A stretch of 6,993 nt of DNA from the NCBI GenBank assembly GCA_012837565.1, contig DUQY01000047.1, forward strand, positions 1 through 6,993, given 5' to 3'. The translations under genes were made by a program, and so were the position numbers. Every line of letters begins with the position of its first letter. Position 1 is the stretch's first letter. Origin of the DNA: Bacteroidales bacterium. Its GTDB lineage: Bacteria; Bacteroidota; Bacteroidia; Bacteroidales; P3. Shown here one piece after another: positions 1 to 6,132 of this stretch. The notes under the pieces were generated by a model. That model was not told the DNA's origin. It ran no database searches and saw nothing but the letters and a program-made list of their open reading frames with translations.

Positions 1-1743
1 ACTTACAGTAATCTTTTTTGAAATTACACCATTATCAGTGCTAACCTTAACGAAATACATTCCATTATTAAGATTAGATGTATTAAGCTGAATTGTATTT
101 TGTCCTGCTTTCATTGATTTTGTTCCTAAGTCAATTATATTTCTACCCAACATATCAACAACTTGAATTGCTGCATCAGAACTAGAGTTTAGGCTAATTT
201 CAAGGTTTGCAATATCTCTAACCGGATTTGGATAAACATTAACTGAAACATTTTTTTCAACAAGCACTTCTTCAATTCCGATATAATCACCGTATCCAAA
301 ACCTTTTGTTTGCGATGTTGTAAACTTTCCGTCTGATACAACTAATGTTTTTCCGTCTCCGTCAACAATTGTATAACCTCCAACTAGGTAACCGGCATTA
401 ATTCCATCATTATATTTGTCTCTAATTTCGAAAGTATAACAATCACTTTCTGTAACTTCTAGATCAATTACTTGTAGTCTGCCCGTTGTTCCATCTGTAT
501 AAGGTCCTCCTGATTTAATAAGTCCTCCTGAGGAATTTTTTAAAGTCCAAGTTGTTTCTGAACCGTATCTGTCTAATTTTAGATTTAATGTTACACCATT
601 TTGTCCTGCAAGAGGTTTGAAAAGAGTTTTATCTACAGATGAAATGTTTGGTTTACCATTTACAGTAATAATATTTGCCTGCAATTCGTTATCAATACCT
701 TCTTGAACTTCAAGGACAGATAAGTTTATTTCAGCAGTTTCGAATGAAGCAATGCTCCCTTCCCACTCTGATGTTAGGCTTAAACCGAATATCTTTGTGT
801 CAATAACCATTGATGTTATTGTTTCATTTCCTATGTTTAGTACTTTAATTGATTGGTTAACATACTCTGAACAAGGGATATCTTCTACATTATAACTTGT
901 AATTGAAGCGCCATATTCAGGTTTAATAATTTCTGGAGTGCAAGCGCTACCAGTGTAAATTACTTGATTGTTTTTGGCAACAAAAACTACAATTTCTAAA
1001 TCTTTAACCATTAATGGAATATCATTAATGTCTTGAGGTAATTCATAAGTATACGTTTTAGTGAAGAAAGTTCCTGCAGGGATGTTACCTGATTCAACTT
1101 TCAATTCATCACCCCATTGACCTGTTATTAAATGACGTAACATATGCATATGATTGTATTGTCCATTGATAACTTGTCCTGGATTACTAGTCATTCCTCC
1201 TTGAGGTCCTAATACATTGTTTTGTAGCAATGCAACATTTAGCTTATTAGAATTATCATCAGCATTGCCTGTATAGTAAACCTCAACATCTACTGTCAAA
1301 GTCCTTGTTGCCATATCAATCTGAGATTTAGCTGCAACATTTACAAAAGAAGTTTCAGAAAGTACGATAGGGCCTTTTGCTGCCCACTCAGAACGATTAA
1401 GTGCTGTATTTGTTCCTGTAAATACTCTTCGATTAACAGTTCCTGACGGATATCCGTTTAATCCTGTTTGAGCAGCAAGAGCATTACCCCATTGAGTTGT
1501 ATAATTTGGAGTAGCATTAGCAAAGCTTCCTTGATGAATATTAATAAGGAAAACTCTTCCTGCATTAGCATTCGCAAATATATTGGCTAATTTATGTCCG
1601 TCAGGACAGTATCCACAATTTATTCCTGTGTATTCTTCCAACACAACATTTTTATTTGCTGGTGTTGTTGACACAAATGTTGGCTGAGCCATAGCTCCTA
1701 AAGCTAGAAAAGCTCCTAACAGAGAGATAAAAATCTTTTTCAT
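1..1743 (-). CDS. Omp28-like secreted protein with thioredoxin-type CxxC and C-terminal T9SS sorting domain (3' end just outside window)
   Basis: An exported protein, 581 codons visible with no stop, read by translating the minus strand from ATG at 1743. Residues 1-19 form a Sec signal peptide: KK, a hydrophobic core, then AMA before Gln20. Residues about 30-110 look like a thioredoxin fold: VLEEYTGINCGYCPDGH carries C43-x-x-C46, and GYPSG has a candidate cis-proline at P99. YNHMHMLRH (196-204) resembles the motif of Omp28-related outer membrane proteins. Residues about 383-485 form a separate beta-rich module (LDRYGSETTW, then CYTFEIRDKYNDGI) common in secreted Bacteroidota proteins. From about 500, VNVYPNPV, VVDMLGR, LNNGMYFVKV and KKITVS match the type A sorting domain that sends proteins through the type IX system to the surface. 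Such domains usually end within a few residues of this point, so very little is missing. The substrate is unknown; a surface thiol-disulfide or binding role is inference. Confidence 0.88.
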   Translation of the reverse strand, partial: MKKIFISLLGAFLALGAMAQPTFVSTTPANKNVVLEEYTGINCGYCPDGHKLANIFANANAGRVFLINIHQGSFANATPNYTTQWGNALAAQTGLNGYPSGTVNRRVFTGTNTALNRSEWAAKGPIVLSETSFVNVAAKSQIDMATRTLTVDVEVYYTGNADDNSNKLNVALLQNNVLGPQGGMTSNPGQVINGQYNHMHMLRHLITGQWGDELKVESGNIPAGTFFTKTYTYELPQDINDIPLMVKDLEIVVFVAKNNQVIYTGSACTPEIIKPEYGASITSYNVEDIPCSEYVNQSIKVLNIGNETITSMVIDTKIFGLSLTSEWEGSIASFETAEINLSVLEVQEGIDNELQANIITVNGKPNISSVDKTLFKPLAGQNGVTLNLKLDRYGSETTWTLKNSSGGLIKSGGPYTDGTTGRLQVIDLEVTESDCYTFEIRDKYNDGINAGYLVGGYTIVDGDGKTLVVSDGKFTTSQTKGFGYGDYIGIEEVLVEKNVSVNVYPNPVRDIANLEISLNSSSDAAIQVVDMLGRNIIDLGTKSMKAGQNTIQLNTSNLNNGMYFVKVSTDNGVISKKITVS

Positions 1744-1782
1744 AAATCAAAAGTGTTATTTAAATAATAATTTTTCAAGTTG

Positions 1783-1812
1783 CAATAATACGATATTAAT
1801 TATTATCATCAA
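1783..1812 (-). promoter_or_regulatory. Candidate promoter of the Omp28-like gene
   Basis: On the minus strand TTG (1812-1810) is followed after exactly 19 nt by TATTATTG (1790-1783). This differs at one base from the Bacteroidota -7 consensus TAnnTTTG. Transcription would begin near 1777, leaving a short A/T-rich leader of about 33 nt before the start codon and no Shine-Dalgarno sequence, which is normal for this phylum. The area is very AT-rich, so a chance match is possible. Confidence 0.42.
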
Positions 1813-1839
1813 AATATTATTATCATTTTTTTGTAATGA

Positions 1840-1880
1840 GTAATTGAACTTCATTAATTTATAGCCAATGTAATTGAACT
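1840..1880. repeat. Pair of 11-bp direct repeats spaced 30 bp
   Basis: GTAATTGAACT occurs at 1840-1850 and again at 1870-1880, start to start exactly 30 bp, close to three helical turns. The pair lies between the terminator of tRNA-Lys and the promoter candidate of the Omp28-like gene, about 30-70 bp upstream of its -33 element. That is a plausible place for an activator binding on one DNA face. The repeat is seen directly; the regulatory role is inference. Confidence 0.4.
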
Positions 1881-1881
1881 G

Positions 1882-1918
1882 AAAAAAAAGAAGGACTACA
1901 AAATAAATGCAGTCCTTC
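1882..1918 (-). terminator. Intrinsic terminator downstream of tRNA-Lys
   Basis: Read on the minus strand, GAAGGACTGCA pairs with TGTAGTCCTTC to give an 11-bp stem (one G-U pair) around a 7-nt loop TTTATTT, followed at once by eight T (1889-1882). It begins 24 nt after the tRNA 3' end. It should release the tRNA transcript and insulate it from the Omp28-like gene on the same strand. Confidence 0.88.
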
Positions 1919-1942
1919 GATTAACTTATTAAATTAAGATTG

Positions 1943-2015
1943 TGTCCTCGCGGGGACTCGAACCCCGGACCCATTGATTAAGAGTCAATTGCTCTACCAG
2001 CTGAGCTACGAAGAC
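1943..2015 (-). tRNA. tRNA-Lys (anticodon CTT)
   Basis: A full 73-nt cloverleaf reads on the minus strand. The acceptor stem is GTCTTCG with CGAGGAC (one G-U pair), followed by TA, a D-arm GCTC/GAGC, and an anticodon stem ATTGA/TCAAT enclosing loop CTCTTAA. Then come a 5-nt variable loop and a T-arm CGGGG-TTCGAGT-CCCCG. The anticodon CTT reads AAG, lysine. The discriminator base is A. The 3' CCA is not encoded (the next bases read CAA), so a CCA-adding enzyme must finish it. It is a single-gene unit with its own promoter and terminator. Confidence 0.96.
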
Positions 2016-2016
2016 A

Positions 2017-2032
2017 TTCTTAGTTCTAAGAA
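2017..2032 (-). repeat. Perfect 7-bp inverted repeat in the tRNA-Lys 5' leader
   Basis: TTCTTAG-TT-CTAAGAA is a perfect palindrome ending 1 nt before the first base of the mature tRNA. With a start site near 2038 the leader is only about 22 nt, so nearly all of it would fold into this hairpin (in practice about 6 bp with a small loop) next to the RNase P cleavage site. A processing aid or an operator are both possible; the sequence does not decide. Confidence 0.5.
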
Positions 2033-2043
2033 ATTTTGAGGTG

Positions 2044-2073
2044 CAAAGATATCTATTTTTCTTTTAACACCAA
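2044..2073 (-). promoter_or_regulatory. Promoter of tRNA-Lys
   Basis: On the minus strand TTG (2073-2071, in the context TTTGG) is followed after 19 nt by TATCTTTG (2051-2044), a full match to the Bacteroidota TTG-N19-TAnnTTTG promoter. Transcription should start near 2038, about 22 nt before the tRNA. This is the best promoter match in the window. Confidence 0.72.
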
Positions 2074-2146
2074 ACTTTTTAATTAAAAAATGTTTTATCA
2101 GTTTCTAAAAGCCATATTATCAATCTAATTATTGGGCATTTAGAAG

Positions 2147-2161
2147 AATTAACTGTTAATT
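2147..2161. repeat. 15-bp palindrome upstream of the atp promoter candidate
   Basis: AATTAACTGTTAATT is a perfect 7-bp inverted repeat around one central base. It ends 12 bp before the -33 element proposed for the ATP synthase genes, a position that suits a regulator. A/T-only arms make chance more likely, so the operator role is only a suggestion. Confidence 0.3.
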
Positions 2162-2173
2162 TTATCAAAAAGA

Positions 2174-2205
2174 TTGGATAAGTAGTGAAATTTTGTATAA
2201 TTTTG
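2174..2205 (+). promoter_or_regulatory. Candidate promoter of the atpEFHAG(-nadB) operon
   Basis: TAATTTTG at 2198-2205 fits the TAnnTTTG -7 element, and TTG at 2174-2176 could serve as the -33 element, with a 21-nt spacer that is slightly long. Transcription would start near 2211 and give a leader of about 65 nt before atpE. The leader holds a small 5-bp hairpin, TTTCG (2216-2220) with CGAAA (2226-2230). No gene precedes atpE on this strand in the window, which independently calls for a promoter here. Confidence 0.55.
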
Positions 2206-2275
2206 TCCATTCTATTTTCGGAAAACGAAAGGGATAAATTTTTATTAAATTAATTATTGAAAAAACTATTTAGTT

Positions 2276-2539
2276 ATGACTGCATTAAATGTATTATTAG
2301 AAGCTGTTACAAATTTAAGTCCTTGGGCATATGGTTTAGCTGCTATTGGAGCAAGTATGTCCGCAATTGGAGCAGGTATTGGTATTGGGACTATTGGACG
2401 TTCTGCAATGGAAGCTATCGCTCGCCAACCAGAAGCATCTGGAGACATTCGTTCAAATATGATTGTTGCTGCTGCTTTGATTGAAGGTGCTTCATTATTT
2501 GCAATTGTTACTTGTTTGTTAGTTGTATTTATGAAATAA
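2276..2539 (+). CDS. atpE: ATP synthase F0 subunit c (rotor ring)
   Basis: An 87-residue hairpin protein that forms the membrane rotor ring of F-type ATP synthase. Helix 1 (about 15-45) carries the close-packing glycine series GAGIGIG (32-38). The polar loop has the invariant R50-Q51-P52 that contacts gamma and epsilon. Helix 2 (about 60-86) carries the ion-carrying carboxylate E70. Aligned by eye with the sodium-type ring of Ilyobacter, the sodium-ligand positions Gln32, Ser66 and Thr67 are here Ile37, Gly71 and Ala72, so proton coupling is likely. The ATG at 2276 gives the expected short N-terminus. It is the first gene of the cluster; atpB, which normally precedes it, is not there. A 54-nt gap separates it from atpF. 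Confidence 0.97.
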   Translation: MTALNVLLEAVTNLSPWAYGLAAIGASMSAIGAGIGIGTIGRSAMEAIARQPEASGDIRSNMIVAAALIEGASLFAIVTCLLVVFMK

Positions 2540-2593
2540 TTTACTCTTCCAATTAAGAAAGAATTTATTGTTTTAAATTTAATTTGATTTTTT

Positions 2594-3088
2594 ATGGAAC
2601 TGATTACTCCGCAATTGGGATTAATTTTTTGGATGACCTTAACCTTCCTTGTCCTATTATTTATATTAGGAAAATTTGGATGGCCTGTGATAACTAATAT
2701 GATATCAGAAAGAGAAACTCTTATAGAAAACTCTTTAAATGAGGCTCAAAAAGCTCGTGATGAAATAGAACAACTTAAGTTTAACAATGAGGTTCTATTC
2801 AAACAAGCTATGGAAGAAAGAGATGAGATTTTGAAAGAGGCTCGTTTGTTAGGTGAAACTCAAAAAGAGGAGGCTCGTTTGAAAGCTCAAGAAGAGGCAC
2901 AAAGAATTATTGCATCAGCTCGCGAGAGTATCAACTATGAAAAACTTCAAGCTCTAACAGAACTTAAAAACCAAATTGCAAGCTTCTCAATTGATATAGC
3001 AACAAAAATATTGGAAGAAGAACTTGACAAAAATGATACTAAAATTAGGCTCATTGAAAAAAGAGTATCGGACTTCAATTTTAACTAG
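2594..3088 (+). CDS. atpF: ATP synthase F0 subunit b (peripheral stalk)
   Basis: A 164-residue protein that anchors the stator of ATP synthase in the membrane and reaches up to the delta subunit. One transmembrane helix lies at about residues 8-27 (LGLIFWMTLTFLVLLFIL), followed by GKFGWPVI, typical of bacterial b subunits. From about 32 to 145 the sequence is long, charged and helical (many E, K, R, Q and A), the right-handed coiled-coil dimer. The length is normal for the family. The ATG at 2594 puts the membrane helix at the very N-terminus, as expected. It ends with TAG 9 nt before atpH, so the two are surely on one message. A second, divergent b' copy is not present here, so a b homodimer is likely. 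Confidence 0.96.
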   Translation: MELITPQLGLIFWMTLTFLVLLFILGKFGWPVITNMISERETLIENSLNEAQKARDEIEQLKFNNEVLFKQAMEERDEILKEARLLGETQKEEARLKAQEEAQRIIASARESINYEKLQALTELKNQIASFSIDIATKILEEELDKNDTKIRLIEKRVSDFNFN

Positions 3089-3097
3089 GATATTATT

Positions 3098-3655
3098 ATG
3101 ACCTCAAGCATTATTTCTTCTCGCTATGCACGTTCCCTTTTTGATTTGTCATTAGAGATGAATACACTAGAAAAGGTGAATAACGATATGGTATTGGTTT
3201 CAAAGGTATGTAAGGAAAATAAAGTACTTAGTGCCATTATGCGTAATCCTAATATTCATATTGGAAGCAAAAAGGGAATAGTTAGGGACTTGTTTGAGTC
3301 AAGGATAGAAAAACTATCACTAGACTTTGTAACTCTATTGGTTTCAAAAAGAAGAGTCGTTCACTTAAAAGAAATTGCTGAGGCTTTTCTCGGTTTCTAT
3401 AACGAATATAGAGGGATTAAGATTGCTACTTTAATTGTTGCAAGCCCAATGGAAAACGAGATGAAAGAGAAAATAATAAAAATCTTTGAGAAACAATTTA
3501 ACTGCACAATCGTACTAATTGAAAAGATAGACCGTTCGGTTTTAGGTGGTTTCAAAATACTTATTGAGGACAAAGTATATGATGCCTCGATAGCTAATCA
3601 ATTAATTCAACTGAAAAAATCGTTTGCAAAGAATTTATACGAAAAGGGATTTTAA
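3098..3655 (+). CDS. atpH: ATP synthase F1 subunit delta (OSCP)
   Basis: A 185-residue protein that caps the F1 head and ties it to the b-subunit stalk. The N-terminal helical domain starts with SRYARSLFDLSLE, the usual Y-A-x-A/S-L-F signature. The middle has FVTLLVSKRRVVHLKEIAEAF (near 77-97), the usual LL-x-x-x-x-R region. The C-terminal part shows the family pattern IDRSVLGGFKILIEDKVYDASIANQLIQLKK (about 143-174). Length is typical. It follows atpF by 9 nt and precedes atpA by 12 nt, the standard F-H-A order. Confidence 0.95.
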   Translation: MTSSIISSRYARSLFDLSLEMNTLEKVNNDMVLVSKVCKENKVLSAIMRNPNIHIGSKKGIVRDLFESRIEKLSLDFVTLLVSKRRVVHLKEIAEAFLGFYNEYRGIKIATLIVASPMENEMKEKIIKIFEKQFNCTIVLIEKIDRSVLGGFKILIEDKVYDASIANQLIQLKKSFAKNLYEKGF

Positions 3656-3667
3656 TAATAAAGAAAT

Positions 3668-5248
3668 ATGGTAGACATTAAACCTTCAGAGGTTACAGCT
3701 ATTTTACGTAATCAATTATCTGACACAAACCTTGAAGCTTCATTAGAGGAAGTTGGGACGGTTCTTACTGTCGGAGATGGTATTGCTCGTATTTATGGGT
3801 TAAATAACGCACAAAGTGGAGAATTAGTTATGTTTGACAATGACGTCAAAGGAATTGTTCTAAACTTAGAGCAAGACAATGTTGGAGTTGTAATTTTGGG
3901 AGAGACTAATAATATTAATGAAGGTGACATTGTTAAACGTACAGATAAAATTGCATCCATAAACGTTGGAGAAGGTTTGGTTGGTAGAGTTATCAACACT
4001 GTTGGAGATCCAATTGATGGCAAAGGAAAGATTGAAGGAGAACTTTTTGAAATGCCACTTGAAAGAAAATCTCCAGGAGTAATCTTCCGTCAACCTGTTG
4101 TTGAACCCCTACAAACAGGTCTTAAGGCAATTGACTCAATGATTCCAATTGGAAGAGGTCAAAGAGAATTAATTATTGGTGATAGGCAAACTGGTAAAAC
4201 AGCAATTGCAATTGACACAATAATAAACCAAAGAGAATTTTACGATAAAGGTGAACCAGTATATTGTATATATGTTGCTTGTGGTCAAAAAGGATCTACG
4301 GTTGCAAATATCCTTAAAACTCTTGAAGAAAAAGGAGCTATGGATTACACCATTATTGTTGCAGCAACTGCGTCTGACTCAGCTGCTCTTCAATTCTATG
4401 CTCCATTTGCAGGAGCTTCCATAGGTGAATACTTCCGTGATACAGGCAGAAACGCATTAGTTGTTTTTGATGACCTATCAAAACAAGCTGTTGCTTATCG
4501 TGAAGTTTCTCTATTACTTCGCCGCCCACCAGGCAGGGAGGCTTATCCAGGAGATGTTTTCTATCTTCACTCAAGATTATTGGAAAGAGCTGCAAAAATC
4601 ATTAAAGAAGATTCAGTAGCAAGAAATATGAACGATTTACCAGAGTGTTTGAAAGATAAGGTTAAAGGAGGAGGTTCATTAACTGCTCTTCCTATAATTG
4701 AAACTCAAGCAGGTGACGTTTCAGCATATATCCCTACAAATGTTATTTCCATTACAGATGGACAGATATTCTTGGAAGGAAACCTATTCAATGCAGGCAT
4801 TAGACCAGCTATTAACGTTGGTATATCTGTATCACGTGTAGGAGGAAATGCACAAATCAAATCGATGAAGAAAATAGCAGGAACCCTTAAGCTTGAACAA
4901 GCACAATATCGTGAATTGGAAGCTTTCTCTAAGTTTTCATCTGACCTTGATGCTACAACAAAGTTTGTTATTGAAAAAGGGAAACGAAATGTTGAGATAT
5001 TGAAACAAAAGCAATATTCTCCAATGAAGGTTGAACATCAAATTGCAATCATTTGTTGTGGAGTTAAAGGATGGCTATTAAATGTTCCAATAGAAAAAAT
5101 TCAAGATTTTGAAGCCGATTATCTATTCTCATTAGAAAATAATCATAAAGAAACACTAGAACAGCTTCGTCAAGGAATATTAAATGACGAAATAATTGAA
5201 AAACTAAAGAAAGTAGCTCAAGATAAGGCGGCTAAATATATTGTATAA
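3668..5248 (+). CDS. atpA: ATP synthase F1 subunit alpha
   Basis: A 526-residue subunit that alternates with beta in the hexameric F1 head; it binds nucleotide but does not catalyse. An N-terminal beta-barrel (about 25-95) is followed by the nucleotide-binding domain. The Walker A motif is GDRQTGKT (171-178) and the Walker B strand VVFDD (265-269). The segment RRPPGREAYPGDVFYLHSRLLERAA is highly conserved. ISVSRVGG supplies the arginine finger R390 that reaches into the beta catalytic site. A short extra stretch (about 312-333, near NMNDLPECLKDKVKGGG) replaces the shorter Escherichia loop; I recall it as common in Bacteroidota and it explains the length. The stop overlaps the atpG start by one base, so translation is probably coupled. 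Confidence 0.98.
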   Translation: MVDIKPSEVTAILRNQLSDTNLEASLEEVGTVLTVGDGIARIYGLNNAQSGELVMFDNDVKGIVLNLEQDNVGVVILGETNNINEGDIVKRTDKIASINVGEGLVGRVINTVGDPIDGKGKIEGELFEMPLERKSPGVIFRQPVVEPLQTGLKAIDSMIPIGRGQRELIIGDRQTGKTAIAIDTIINQREFYDKGEPVYCIYVACGQKGSTVANILKTLEEKGAMDYTIIVAATASDSAALQFYAPFAGASIGEYFRDTGRNALVVFDDLSKQAVAYREVSLLLRRPPGREAYPGDVFYLHSRLLERAAKIIKEDSVARNMNDLPECLKDKVKGGGSLTALPIIETQAGDVSAYIPTNVISITDGQIFLEGNLFNAGIRPAINVGISVSRVGGNAQIKSMKKIAGTLKLEQAQYRELEAFSKFSSDLDATTKFVIEKGKRNVEILKQKQYSPMKVEHQIAIICCGVKGWLLNVPIEKIQDFEADYLFSLENNHKETLEQLRQGILNDEIIEKLKKVAQDKAAKYIV

Positions 5249-6129
5249 TGGCAAATTTAAAAGAGGTAAGAAATAGAATAGCATCCGTTGGCTCAACAAT
5301 GCAGATAACATCAGCAATGAAGATGGTATCTGCATCAAAACTTCGCAGAGCTCAAAATGCAGTTGTTGCTCTAAGACCATACTCGAAGCTCCTCTCTAAT
5401 GTGATTTCCAATATAATGGAAGATAACGTAGAGTTAATGGAAAGCCCTTATGGAAGAAGTGCTGAAATTGATAACGTTCTTATACTCGTTCTTACATCCA
5501 ATAAAGGATTATGTGGAGGATTTAACACCAACATAATTAAAGAAGTTAAAAGTAGAATAAAGGAAATTTCTAATCAGGATAAGTATACTAAAGTTGATGT
5601 GATGAGTTTTGGGAAGAAATCCTCCGAACATTTTTCAAAGCTAAAAGGATGTGATATTATCAAGATGCAGGACAATATTTGGGATGATTTAACATTTGAA
5701 AACGTAACCAAAATCACCCAAGAAGTTATGGAGCTTTTTGTAAGTGAGAAATACGATAAGGTAGAAATCATTTACAATAAGTTTAAAAACGCTACAACTC
5801 AAATTATTTCAAGAGAAGAATTCTTACCCCTTGGTTCTCTTAATGACAACCAAGATCAAATAATAAATAAATACTATATTTTTGAACCATCAAGGGAAGA
5901 AATTATAGAAAACATTATTCCCCAAGCCTTAAAAATTCAAATGTTCCGTTGCATGTTAGATAGTTTTGCTGCAGAACACGGAGCAAGAATGACAGCAATG
6001 CATAAGGCAACCGACAACGCAGAAGGACTCTTAAAAGACCTGAAATTATCATATAATAAGGCAAGACAAGCCGCAATTACAAACGAAATTCTCGAAATTA
6101 GTTCAGGTGCAGAGGCATTAAATGGTTAA
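5248..6129 (+). CDS. atpG: ATP synthase F1 subunit gamma (central shaft)
   Basis: A 293-residue rotor shaft that turns inside the alpha-beta hexamer and transmits rotation from the c ring. Both shaft helices are clear. At the N-terminus, KEVRNRIASVGSTMQITSAM continues into KMVSASKLRRAQ (5-36). At the C-terminus, AAEHGARMTAM (241-251) leads through ATDNAEGLLKDL to the family ending ITNEILEISSGAEAL. Between them is the Rossmann-like domain with SNKGLCGGFN, where GLCGG is 87-91. The start ATG shares its A with the atpA stop codon. Length is normal. No beta or epsilon gene follows; nadB comes next. Confidence 0.97.
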   Translation: MANLKEVRNRIASVGSTMQITSAMKMVSASKLRRAQNAVVALRPYSKLLSNVISNIMEDNVELMESPYGRSAEIDNVLILVLTSNKGLCGGFNTNIIKEVKSRIKEISNQDKYTKVDVMSFGKKSSEHFSKLKGCDIIKMQDNIWDDLTFENVTKITQEVMELFVSEKYDKVEIIYNKFKNATTQIISREEFLPLGSLNDNQDQIINKYYIFEPSREEIIENIIPQALKIQMFRCMLDSFAAEHGARMTAMHKATDNAEGLLKDLKLSYNKARQAAITNEILEISSGAEALNG

Positions 6130-6132
6130 AGT

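Noticed and set aside
2090..2128. 12-codon frame MFYQFLKAILSI on the plus strand ahead of the atp promoter candidate
   Set aside because: Too short, upstream of the proposed start site, and no sign of translation; a leader peptide cannot be supported.
1744..2275. Possible tRNA-associated integration site or mobile element remnant
   Set aside because: No integrase, no duplicated tRNA 3' end and no terminal inverted repeats in the window.
2257..2484. 75-codon plus-strand reading frame overlapping atpE, and a 60-codon minus-strand frame at 2266-2448
   Set aside because: Both lie in other frames of atpE, which is unmistakable; their translations have no recognisable domain or sensible composition.
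2540..2593. 54-nt gap between atpE and atpF as a possible processing or termination site
   Set aside because: AT-rich with no convincing hairpin; a simple spacer is enough, though c subunit is needed in excess over b.
3793..4093. Two minus-strand frames of 75-76 codons inside atpA
   Set aside because: Antisense shadows of a strongly conserved gene, with no promoter or start context of their own.
4353..4595. 80-codon minus-strand frame inside atpA
   Set aside because: Lies opposite the conserved core of atpA; low-complexity Q/L-rich translation is what that strand would give by chance.
5574..5771. 65-codon minus-strand frame inside atpG
   Set aside because: Antisense shadow of atpG without independent support.
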